Shown in pieces: positions 30,212 to 38,231 of a stretch of 64,000 nucleotides of DNA. Both the position numbers and the translations under genes were made by a program. Below the pieces are notes generated by a model. That model worked only from the letters and a program-made list of their open reading frames with translations. It was not told the DNA's origin and did not search any database. Origin of the DNA: Pleomorphomonas sp. NRK KF1 (lineage in GTDB: Bacteria > Pseudomonadota > Alphaproteobacteria > Rhizobiales > Pleomorphomonadaceae); NCBI RefSeq assembly GCF_023721755.1, contig NZ_JAMDLH010000002.1:620001-684000 (forward strand), read 5' to 3'. Position 1 is the first letter of the stretch. Each line of letters starts with the position of its first letter.

Positions 30212-31171
30212 TCAGGCCGGCAACTTGGCGCGCAACAGGTCGCAAAGCGTTTCGGTATCCTTGGCGAACTGCCGGATACCTTCGGCCAACTTCTCGGTGG
30301 CCATCGCGTCCTCGTTGAGCTGCCAGCGGAAACTCGTCTCGTCGAGATCGAGGGGACAAATGTCACGTGATGGCGGGCTGGCGCCCAACTGGCGTTCCAC
30401 CTCCCCCTCGGCCGCACGGAGTTCCTCCAGGAGGTTGGGGCTGATCGTCAGGCGATCACAACCGGCGAGACCGAGAACCTGGTCGGTGTTGCGGAAGGAA
30501 GCGCCCATCACCACCGTCTTGTATCCGAAGGCACGGAAGTAGTCGTAGATCTCGCGAACCGAACGAACGCCGGGATCGTCCGAGGCGGAGGTCACGACCG
30601 CGCCATGGGCCTTGTACCAATCGGTAATTCGCCCGACGAACGGGGAAATCAGAAACACGCCGGCGGCGCCGCACAGTGCCGCCTGCGCCTTGGCGAAGAT
30701 CAGCGTCAGATTGCAGGCGACGCCCTTTTCCTTGAGTTCGGCCGCCGCCTTCACGCCTTCCCAGGTTGCGGCGATCTTGATCAGGATGCGCGAGGGATCG
30801 ACGCCAGCCTCCTTGTAGATGGCGATCAGCCGCTCGGCGCGTTTCACCGTGCGGGCCGAGTCGAACGACAGGCGGGCATCGACTTCGGTCGACACGTAGC
30901 CCGGCACGATACGGGCCAGTTCCGATCCGAAGTTGACCGCCAGCTTGTCGAGCGCCAACTCGAGACGAGCACCGGCATCGCGCTCGCGCGCAACCGCATA
31001 GGCGATGGCTTCGTCCATCAGAGCGGCATACTCGGGCTTGCTCGCCGCCTTTAGGATGAGGCTCGGGTTGGTGGTGCAGTCCTGAGCCCTTACGGCCTTG
31101 ATCTGAGCGATGTCACCGCTGTCGGCGACGATCACCGTGTGCCGGGCAAGCCCGGCGAGTTTGTCGGTCAT
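30212..31171 (-). CDS. tal: Transaldolase
   Basis: A 319-residue class I aldolase-type transaldolase of the TalB subfamily. The Schiff-base lysine is Lys132 in ILIKIAATWEG, the same number as in E. coli TalB; CTTNPSLILKAA and CNLTLIFAKAQAALC are also typical. It moves a dihydroxyacetone unit between sedoheptulose 7-phosphate and glyceraldehyde 3-phosphate, giving erythrose 4-phosphate and fructose 6-phosphate, reversibly. Within this locus it would drain erythrose 4-phosphate from tetritols. It is divergent from DeoR paralogue 2 and shares its control region. Confidence 0.95.
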   Translation of the reverse strand: MTDKLAGLARHTVIVADSGDIAQIKAVRAQDCTTNPSLILKAASKPEYAALMDEAIAYAVARERDAGARLELALDKLAVNFGSELARIVPGYVSTEVDARLSFDSARTVKRAERLIAIYKEAGVDPSRILIKIAATWEGVKAAAELKEKGVACNLTLIFAKAQAALCGAAGVFLISPFVGRITDWYKAHGAVVTSASDDPGVRSVREIYDYFRAFGYKTVVMGASFRNTDQVLGLAGCDRLTISPNLLEELRAAEGEVERQLGASPPSRDICPLDLDETSFRWQLNEDAMATEKLAEGIRQFAKDTETLCDLLRAKLPA

Positions 31172-31578
31172 GACGATTGCCTTCCTTCCGGTCCATGGGC
31201 GAGCCCGTCGCCCGGCACAGACTCATTCGTTGGAAATGGAATGATCGGAACGTAGCAGGTCGCGGGCTCAAGTCAAGAAAATATAACATATTTTGTGTTT
31301 TATGTATCATCTACGTAGTTATTTTCGCTTTCACGGCATCATCTTCGCTGATGACGGCGACCTTCGCCGGAGAACCGTCGCCCAGGGTATGTGACAGGCT
31401 AGGTTATTGGACGGAGGCGAAGCGCACCCTGCCAGCGCCCGCCGCGCCTCTCCGGCAATGGGGAGCCGCCTCCCCCGTTCTTCGCCGAAAGCAGTGCGTG
31501 ATGTGACGACAAGGTGCTACAATTTTCGTCAAATTGTGCTAACACCGGGACAGATTCCCTAGGAGGAACGTTACGACC
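31172..31578. promoter_or_regulatory. Divergent control region of transaldolase and DeoR paralogue 2
   Basis: Leftward, TTGACT (31271-31276) with TACGTT 16 bp away (31249-31254) may drive transaldolase. The decamer TAGTTATTTT is at 31316-31325. Rightward, TACAAT (31518-31523) may be a -10 box, and the inverted repeat CAATTT-N5-AAATTG (31520-31536) overlaps it, a candidate autoregulatory operator. AGGAGG precedes the DeoR start. Confidence 0.55.
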
Positions 31579-32397
31579 GTGGATATCGAACATGACCGAC
31601 GCCGGGGCGTGAAGCCGTCTTCAGGACCGGAGGGACGACGCAAGGCACTTCTCGAGTACCTTCTGCCTGTCGGCTCCGCCCAGGTCGATGAGTTGGCGAC
31701 GCATTTCGGCGTCAGCCGGATGACCGTTCATCGCGACCTCAAGATCCTTGAGGAACAGGGCATCGTTCGCCGCGTTCACGGTGGCGTCACCGTGCATTCC
31801 TCAAGCCTGGTCGAAAGCACCATCCTCTATCGGTCTCGCCTCGCCGATGCGGAGAAGGAAGCCATTGCCCGCGCCGCCATCGAGATGGTCGAGCCCGGAC
31901 AGGCGATCATTCTCGACGACTCGACCACCGTGTCCCGCATGGCGCCGCTGATCGTCGGCTGCAAGCCATTGACCGTCATCACCAACAGCCTGACCGTGAT
32001 CGACATGCTGAAGGAGGCGCACGGCATCGAGACCATTTGCCTCGGCGGTCATTACAACTCCCGGTTCAACGCCTTCTTCGGCTATCTCTGCGAGAAGACC
32101 GTATCGACGCTCAGGGCCAATACGCTGTTCATGTCGACCTCGACCATTCTCGGCTCGGTGGCCTACCACCAGCAGGAGGACGTCGTGCGCACCAAGCGGG
32201 CGCTGATGGAGGCGGTCGACCGCCGCGTGCTGCTGGTGGACAGCTCGAAGTTCGGCATCACGGCCCTCATCCGCCTCGCCGGCCTCACCGAGTTCGACAC
32301 CGTGATCACGGATTCCGGCATTCCACCGGCCGAAGCCGAGCTGCTGCGAAAGAGCAACGTACAGCTGCGCATCGTGGACGCCGTTCCGTCAGAGTGA
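31579..32397 (+). CDS. DeoR/GlpR-family regulator, paralogue 2
   Basis: A 272-residue protein with the same layout as the regulator at 11606-12409: winged helix SAQVDELATHFGVSRMTVHR, EEQGIVRRVHGG, and a DeoRC sensor with DDSTTV and SSKFGITALI. GTG start at 31579 with AGGAGG upstream. The recognition helix SRMTVHRD is identical in the two paralogues, so both should bind the same operator, while sensor differences could allow two effectors. It is divergent from transaldolase and convergent with the erythritol/L-threitol dehydrogenase operon. Confidence 0.93.
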   Translation: MDIEHDRRRGVKPSSGPEGRRKALLEYLLPVGSAQVDELATHFGVSRMTVHRDLKILEEQGIVRRVHGGVTVHSSSLVESTILYRSRLADAEKEAIARAAIEMVEPGQAIILDDSTTVSRMAPLIVGCKPLTVITNSLTVIDMLKEAHGIETICLGGHYNSRFNAFFGYLCEKTVSTLRANTLFMSTSTILGSVAYHQQEDVVRTKRALMEAVDRRVLLVDSSKFGITALIRLAGLTEFDTVITDSGIPPAEAELLRKSNVQLRIVDAVPSE

Positions 32398-32468
32398 TCG
32401 GCGGGCCGATCGGTCTGACGGCGGGTGGCGCCGACGTTCGAACGAGGACGCCACCATGCAAGCGACGA

Positions 32469-32511
32469 TGGGGCGGCGATGGCCGCCCCAAAATGTCCCC
32501 TCTCAGGGGAC
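32469..32511. terminator. Paired hairpins between convergent genes
   Basis: Two hairpins separate DeoR paralogue 2 from the convergent dehydrogenase: TGGGGCGGC/GCCGCCCCA (32469-32490) and GTCCCCT/AGGGGAC (32495-32511). The second overlaps the dehydrogenase stop codon and on the minus strand is followed by ATTTT, so it probably ends that operon. Confidence 0.65.
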
Positions 32512-33618
32512 CAGCATGATCTTGAGAGACTTGTCGCCCTTCTTCATCATCTTGAAGCCGTCGTCGTAATCCTTGAGCGACAGCTTGTGCGTGACCACGC
32601 CCTCGGTCGGCAAGCGGCCATCGGCGATGGCATCGATGACGAAGGGATAGACGTAGGGGCTGAGATGGGCGCCGAGGACGTCAAGCTCCTTGCGGTCGGA
32701 TATGATCGACCAGTCGCAGGTGACGTCATGGCTGAAGACGCTGAACTCGACGAAGCGGCCGAGCTTGCGGATCATCTTGAGGCCCTGAAGCACGCTGGAC
32801 GGATGACCGGTGGCCTCGATGTAGACATCGCAGCCATATCCGTCGGTCAGATCCTTGACGATCTTGTCGACATCTTCCTTGAACGGATTGAGGACCATGT
32901 CGGCACCGAACTTCTTGGCGAGCTCGAGCCGGTCCTCCTTGCCGTCGAGGACGATCAGCTTCTTGGGATTCTTAAGCCGCAGGGCGCCGACCATGCCCAA
33001 GCCGAGCGTACCGGCGCCCGACAGTACCACCACGTCGTCGAACTGAACGTTGCCGCGATTGACCGCGTGCGCCGAGCAGGCATAGGGCTCGACCAGGATA
33101 GCCTTCTCAAGAGGCAGGTCGTTGGGAACCTTGTGGGTGCGCGATTCCTTGGGGAAGCGCATGTAGGCCGCCATGGCGCCGTTGACGTTGGTCTGGAAGC
33201 CATAGACGTCGTGCTTCTCGCACATCCAGTACTCGCCGCGTTGGCAGAACCGGCAATGGCCGCACGGCACAATCTGCTCGGAGATCAGCCGGTCGCCGAG
33301 CTTGTACTTGCCCTCGGCGGCGACGTTCTCGCCCAGCTCCACGGCAATGCCGACGAACTCATGACCTGGGATCATCGGCGCCTTGATGTAGGCAGGCTGA
33401 TCCTTGTCGCCCCAGAAGGACGGCGCGCCATCATAGCTCTTGATGTCGCCGGCACAGATGCCGCAACCCTCGACCTTGATGATGATCTCGTCCGGACCGG
33501 CGCGCGGCACATCGACCTGAGTAAAGCGGAAGTCGCCGGGCGCGTAGGCGACGACGGCATCCATCTTCGCCGGCAGTTCGCCAAGCGAGATCGAACGGGG
33601 ATGCTTTACGAAATTCAT
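32503..33618 (-). CDS. Erythritol/L-threitol dehydrogenase-type zinc alcohol dehydrogenase (EltD-like)
   Basis: A 371-residue medium-chain dehydrogenase. Catalytic zinc ligands are Cys55 (GCGICAGD) and His86-Glu87 (IPGHEFVG); the structural zinc uses Cys119, 122, 125 and 133. The Rossmann motif GAGTLGLG is intact and the following acidic residue in VLDGKEDR favours NAD. The segment YDGAPSFWGD is characteristic of this subgroup, which resembles M. smegmatis erythritol/L-threitol dehydrogenase producing erythrulose. The ATG at 33618 has GGAGGAA 5 nt upstream. It is third in an operon with a second DhaK/DhaL kinase, consistent with oxidation followed by phosphorylation of erythrulose. Confidence 0.85.
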   Translation of the reverse strand: MNFVKHPRSISLGELPAKMDAVVAYAPGDFRFTQVDVPRAGPDEIIIKVEGCGICAGDIKSYDGAPSFWGDKDQPAYIKAPMIPGHEFVGIAVELGENVAAEGKYKLGDRLISEQIVPCGHCRFCQRGEYWMCEKHDVYGFQTNVNGAMAAYMRFPKESRTHKVPNDLPLEKAILVEPYACSAHAVNRGNVQFDDVVVLSGAGTLGLGMVGALRLKNPKKLIVLDGKEDRLELAKKFGADMVLNPFKEDVDKIVKDLTDGYGCDVYIEATGHPSSVLQGLKMIRKLGRFVEFSVFSHDVTCDWSIISDRKELDVLGAHLSPYVYPFVIDAIADGRLPTEGVVTHKLSLKDYDDGFKMMKKGDKSLKIMLVP

Positions 33619-33763
33619 GTCTTCCTCCCTGAGGGTTCGGCGGCGTAGCGGCTGGCCGACAGAACGCCGCCAACTTGGTGCAAGCGGCAGCCGGCATGCC
33701 CTTTCCCTGACCGTGGCGCCCGGCCACGGCCGATCCTCTGAAAGGGCACCGCCGCCGCTTCGT

Positions 33764-34402
33764 TCAGTCGAGTTTCGTGGCAACGCTCGCCGCGAGGGTT
33801 TCGAGAATGATGCAACACGATGCCGAGCCGGCATCCATCACACCGCGCGAGCGCTCGCCGAGCCGACTGGCTCGGCCGACCTTGGCGATCATCGCAACGG
33901 TCGAGTCTCGTCCCTTTCGCGCAGCGTCGACCATGTCGTCGAGCGCCGCCCGATAGGGCTTGCCGGCCGACAAGGCCGCTTCGAAGGCCTCCACCGCCGG
34001 CACCAGGGTGTCGAGCAACGTCTTGTCGCCGGGTTTGGCGCCGCCGATGTCGAGCACGCCGTCGAGACCGGCGCGGATCATTCGGCCGAAAGCGGGGGCG
34101 TCGAGTTCGGCGACCCCGTCGAGGGACTCGGCCATCTCGTTGAAGAAGGTGCCGTAGAGCGGGCCCATCGAGCCCCCGATTCCGGCCATCAGCGTGTTGC
34201 CGAGGATGCCGAGGCTTTCCTTCAGGCCCGGCGTCGGCGTACCGAGCGCCTGGGCACACAGGTTGAAGCCCTTGGCCATGTTGACGCCGTGATCGCCGTC
34301 ACCAATGGCGCCGTCGATCTCACTCAGATGATCGCGCTCGGCAACGATCGCCTTGACGAGGTCGGTTACCAGAAAGCCGGCCTGACTGACGGGAAGGTTC
34401 AT
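33764..34402 (-). CDS. DhaL-type kinase subunit 2
   Basis: A 212-residue DhaL protein with the Mg-nucleotide motif AIGDGDHGVNMAKGF (about residues 32-46) and the C-terminal VMDAGSAS segment. It is only moderately similar to the DhaL at 13421-14053, so this is an old duplication or separate acquisition. It follows DhaK2 after 13 bp. As at the first locus, no DhaM is present. Confidence 0.88.
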   Translation of the reverse strand: MNLPVSQAGFLVTDLVKAIVAERDHLSEIDGAIGDGDHGVNMAKGFNLCAQALGTPTPGLKESLGILGNTLMAGIGGSMGPLYGTFFNEMAESLDGVAELDAPAFGRMIRAGLDGVLDIGGAKPGDKTLLDTLVPAVEAFEAALSAGKPYRAALDDMVDAARKGRDSTVAMIAKVGRASRLGERSRGVMDAGSASCCIILETLAASVATKLD

Positions 34403-34415
34403 GATCCGTCCTTCC

Positions 34416-35411
34416 TTACTTCACGAGACCAATCGAACGCGCCGGACGGGCAAGCAACCGATCCAGTTCGTCGTCGAGGCGCATGACGGTGAGCGTTGCG
34501 CCCATCATTTCGAGAGACGTGAAGTAGTTGCCGACGAAGTTGTGCTTGATCTCGATCTTCTTCTGTCCAAGCATCTCGGCAATGCGATCATAGAGAATGT
34601 AGAGTTCCATGATCGGCGTCGCACCGAGGCCCGACAGCAGGACCGCGACCTTGTCGCCTGCTGCGAAGGGCAGGTCAGGCAGCACATAGTCCAGCATCAT
34701 GTCGGCCATTTCGGCCGCCGGCTTGGTCTTCATCACCGAGACGCCCGGCTCGCCGTGATGACCGATGCCGACCTCCATCTCGCCATCCTTGATCTGGAAG
34801 TTGGGATGCCCGACAGCGACGATCGTGCAGGGACTGAGGCCGATACCGATCGAGCGGGTGTTGTCGATCGCCTTCTGGGCGGCGGCGATCACCTCGTCGA
34901 GGCTGCCGCCTTCGGCAGCACGCGCCGCGCCGACCTTCCACATCAGGATCTCGCCGGCGACGCCGCGACGCTTGGCAAGCTCATCCTTCGGCGCGGACGC
35001 GACGTCGTCGTTGGCGACCACGGTCTTGACGGTGATGCCCTCCTTGGCAGCCATCTTGATGGCCATCTTCACGTTCATGTTGTCGCCGGCATAGTTGCCG
35101 TAGAGGCAGGCGACGCCGGCGCCACCGTTGCTGGCCTTGAACGCATCAAGAAAGGCCTGGGCCGTGGGCGAGGAGAAGATCTCTCCGATGGCGACCGCAT
35201 CGACCATGTCCTCGCCGACGTAGCCGAGGAAGGCCGGTTCATGACCGGAGCCGCCACCAGTCACCACGCCGACCTTGCCGGCCTTCGGCGCGGACTTGAC
35301 CTTGATCACGCGCGGATTTGTTGTCTCCGATACCAGATCCTGATGCGCCTTGAGATAGCCGCGAACGGCATCCTCGACCATGAGATCGGGATCGTTGAAT
35401 ATTCTATTCAT
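34416..35411 (-). CDS. DhaK-type kinase subunit 2, probable erythrulose kinase
   Basis: A 331-residue DhaK with the covalent-binding histidine at about residue 219 (GIGHHGEPG), GGGSGHEPAFLGYVG, and GNYAGDNMNV. The ATG at 35411 is preceded by GGAG at 7 nt. It heads the operon DhaK2-DhaL2-EltD-like. In M. smegmatis two separate DhaK-type kinases handle L- and D-erythrulose; two DhaKL pairs here would match that division, one beside the LerI-like isomerase and one beside the EltD-like dehydrogenase. Dihydroxyacetone as substrate is not excluded. Confidence 0.88.
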   Translation of the reverse strand: MNRIFNDPDLMVEDAVRGYLKAHQDLVSETTNPRVIKVKSAPKAGKVGVVTGGGSGHEPAFLGYVGEDMVDAVAIGEIFSSPTAQAFLDAFKASNGGAGVACLYGNYAGDNMNVKMAIKMAAKEGITVKTVVANDDVASAPKDELAKRRGVAGEILMWKVGAARAAEGGSLDEVIAAAQKAIDNTRSIGIGLSPCTIVAVGHPNFQIKDGEMEVGIGHHGEPGVSVMKTKPAAEMADMMLDYVLPDLPFAAGDKVAVLLSGLGATPIMELYILYDRIAEMLGQKKIEIKHNFVGNYFTSLEMMGATLTVMRLDDELDRLLARPARSIGLVK

Positions 35412-36450
35412 CGGTCGTCTCCACCCTAACCCAGTTATTATTGTCTGTCCGGCCATTCACATGCCGGACATACCTTGCCCGTTACCGCAAACGTCATGAA
35501 CGAAAGCGGTCACTGTACTTCAAACTTGGCAAGCCGCTCGCCGGCACGTCTAGATGCGTGGACCTGGCGACCAAATTCCTTCCCTAACGCAGTGGTCTTG
35601 CTGCGCTTGTTGTTTGATTGGACGCTACGCTCGGCTCGACCGGATGTCAACAGAGATGAGCGTTTGTTCGCGTTCTTACGGGCCAAATTGACATTGAAAT
35701 TGATACAAACATATCAGATTTGCCGTAAGTGACGCCGATTTGTCCGGCTTCTTGATCACTTCACTCTCGCATCATGACATTCTGCACAGAATCGGCCGGT
35801 GAGACCGACTGGAACTTCTGAGCATCCGCTCACCACGCGCCCATTTGTGCAAAACAGTTCCGCCAGGATTTTCGCTGAATGTCCTTCAGTAGCAGAACAA
35901 AACCACCATACGCATAGTCTATATCCCCACCCGCCTCCTCACTCCACGTCTACCTCATCATCATATTGGTCCACCACGAAGAGTAGAAGTTCCCGCTCGA
36001 GAATTGACAACGGATATACGACCGAATAGCTTCACTAGGTGACCGTATTCATGCGAAAGGCAAAGATTTTCTTGGGAAAGTCGAAGCGGCTGTAAGCGGT
36101 GAACGATCACAGATCGGGCGGTCGTCACGCCGCGTTGGATCGCGTGCGCCGCGGTCCAGTTCCGAGGCGCGGCGACAGCCAGCTTTCGTGGGGGATGGGC
36201 CGGAGAGCCGACTGGCCAGCGATCAGGTCGCGACCTCAACGGGGAGAAAAGGGAGCCGTGAAGCCCGCCGTACACCCGCGGAGCCCGGCGGCGGAAGAAA
36301 CGTCTTGAGATACGCCCCGCGGAGCCTCGGTTCGGCGGGCCCGCCCATCTCTCGCGGGACAGGGAGGACCGACGCGGAGACAAGTCGCACGATTGGAGTC
36401 GGGAGGCCGCGCAGGCAACGCCCGCTCGGCCTCCCGACCTCAACGCGACA
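35412..36450. other. Long intergenic region between DhaK2 and hydrogenase genes
   Basis: Just over 1 kb without a supported gene. The near end carries the DhaK2 promoter (35622-35650) and, further upstream, the inverted repeat TGATA-N6-TATCA (35701-35716), a possible operator. From about 36100 to 36450 the sequence is GC-rich. At 36398-36438, GTCGGGAGGCCG pairs with CGGCCTCCCGAC and may end hydrogenase transcription. The middle part (35720-36100) is unexplained. Confidence 0.5.
35622..35650 (-). promoter_or_regulatory. Promoter of the DhaK2-DhaL2-dehydrogenase operon
   Basis: On the minus strand TTGACA (35645-35650) and TAGCGT (35622-35627) are 17 bp apart. The YWGWTATTTT decamer seen at other polyol promoters is absent, so this operon may answer to a different regulator, perhaps the SorC protein. 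Confidence 0.6.
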
Positions 36451-38205
36451 TCAGCGCTTGTATTCCGGCAGCACCTGATAGCCGGTATGCAGAAGATCAT
36501 GGGCCTTGTGGCCGCCGATCTCACCCAGGAACTCGGAATAAAGCTCCTTGATGTAGGGGTTGTGGTGCGAACAACGCCACAGCCCAGCCTGATCTTCCTG
36601 ATACAGCCCGGCGGCCCGTTTGGTGCGCAACTCGTTGGTGGCGCCATAGGGCTGTCCACCGCCGCCAACGCAGCCGCCGGCACAGGCCATCACCTCGATG
36701 AAGTGATAGGGCAGTTCCTCGCCGGCTTCGCGGGCGGCCCTCACCTTTTCCAGCACCTGCTCGACATTGGCGAGGCCGTGCGCCACCGCGACGCGGATCT
36801 CCTTGCCGGCAACGTTGAGTTTGCCCTCCTTGACGCCTTCCAGACCGCGCGTCATTTCGAAATCGACACGCGGCGCATCATGACCGGTGACGTAGTAATG
36901 GGCCGTGCGAAGCGCCGCCTCCATGACGCCGCCGGTTGCGCCGAAGATGGTGCCGGCACCGGTGTAGGCACCGAGCATGTGATCGGGCTGCTCATCGGGA
37001 ATGGTCACGAAATCGATGCCCGACTGCTTGATCATGCGCGCGAACTCACGCGTGGTCAGCGACACGTCGACGTCCTGATAGCCCGACGAGCTCATCTCCT
37101 TGGAGCGGATGATCTCCGACTTCTTGGCCGTGCAGGGCATGATCGACACGACGAAGATCTTTGCCGGATCGATCCCCATCTTCTCGGCGTAGTAGGTCTT
37201 CGAGAGAGCGCCGACCATTTCGTGCGGCGACTTGCAGCTCGAGAAGTGGTCGATCATGTCGCCATGGAACTTCTCCATGAAATCGACCCAGCCGGGGCAG
37301 CAACTGGTGATCAACGGCAGAACACCCGTTCCCTCGAGCAGGCGGCTCTTGAACTCGGAAGCCTCCTCCATGATCGTGAGGTCGGCACCGAAGTTGGTGT
37401 CGAACACCGCCTTGAACCCCATCCGACGCAGCGAGGCGTAGATCTTGCCGGTGAGGTTGGCGCCGATCGGGAAACCGAAGGCCTCGCCGACCGCGACACG
37501 AACGGCGGGCGCAATCTGCACCACGCAGTAGGCTTCCGGATCCTGCAGCTTGTTCCAGACGGCAACGGTCTCGTCATACTCGACGATGGCGCCGGTCGGG
37601 CAATGGGCCGAGCACTGGCCGCAGCGCACGCAGGGCGAGTCGGCCAGCGGGATGTCGCCGGCAGCCGCGATCCGAGTCTTGAAGCCACGATTGAGGAAAC
37701 TCAGCGCCCAGACGTTCTGATGCTGCTGGCAGACGGTGATGCAGCGGCCGCACAAGATGCACTTGCGCGGATCGAGCACGATGCTTTTCGTGGACGTATC
37801 GAGCGGCAGATCGGGGACGATGTTCGGCAGATCCGATGTGGTCATGCCGAAATCGGCCGCGAGGGCCTGAAGCTCGCAGTTCTGGTTGCGGAGGCAAGTG
37901 AGGCACTCGTTGGGGTGACGCGACAGCGTCAACTCCAGCACGCCGCGCCTCACTTCGACGATCTCCGGCGTCTCCGTCAGAATGTCCATCCCCTCGTCGA
38001 GGGGGGTGCAGCAGGAGCGAAGCATCTTGCCGGTGTTCTGCACCTTGACGATGCAAATACCGCAGGCGCCGGTCGCCTCGAGGTCCGGATGCTTGCAGAG
38101 CGTCGGAATCTTCACGTGAACCTTGCGCGCCGCATCCAGGATGGTGGTTCCCGGAGCGACCTCCACAGGCACGCCGTTAATCGTTGCGTTGATCATATCT
38201 GTCAT
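36451..38205 (-). CDS. hndD: [FeFe]-hydrogenase catalytic subunit, HndD type
   Basis: A 584-residue group A [FeFe]-hydrogenase. From the N-terminus: a [2Fe-2S] domain (Cys37, 48, 51, 65), the His-plus-three-Cys cluster motif RHPNECLTCLRNQNCELQ, two [4Fe-4S] motifs (CILCGRCITVC and CVRCGQCSAHC), then the H-cluster domain with TSCCPGW (Cys near 301), MPCTAKKSE (near 357) and MACAGGCVGGGGQP (Cys near 507 and 511). All H-cluster cysteines are present; Ala replaces the usual Pro in the third motif. With HndC and HndA upstream it should form a soluble NAD(P)-linked, possibly ferredoxin-bifurcating complex. Maturation genes hydEFG are not in the window. The ATG at 38205 is used. Confidence 0.95.
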   Translation of the reverse strand: MTDMINATINGVPVEVAPGTTILDAARKVHVKIPTLCKHPDLEATGACGICIVKVQNTGKMLRSCCTPLDEGMDILTETPEIVEVRRGVLELTLSRHPNECLTCLRNQNCELQALAADFGMTTSDLPNIVPDLPLDTSTKSIVLDPRKCILCGRCITVCQQHQNVWALSFLNRGFKTRIAAAGDIPLADSPCVRCGQCSAHCPTGAIVEYDETVAVWNKLQDPEAYCVVQIAPAVRVAVGEAFGFPIGANLTGKIYASLRRMGFKAVFDTNFGADLTIMEEASEFKSRLLEGTGVLPLITSCCPGWVDFMEKFHGDMIDHFSSCKSPHEMVGALSKTYYAEKMGIDPAKIFVVSIMPCTAKKSEIIRSKEMSSSGYQDVDVSLTTREFARMIKQSGIDFVTIPDEQPDHMLGAYTGAGTIFGATGGVMEAALRTAHYYVTGHDAPRVDFEMTRGLEGVKEGKLNVAGKEIRVAVAHGLANVEQVLEKVRAAREAGEELPYHFIEVMACAGGCVGGGGQPYGATNELRTKRAAGLYQEDQAGLWRCSHHNPYIKELYSEFLGEIGGHKAHDLLHTGYQVLPEYKR

Positions 38206-38231
38206 TTCGACCACTTCTCGATCTCGGGAAA

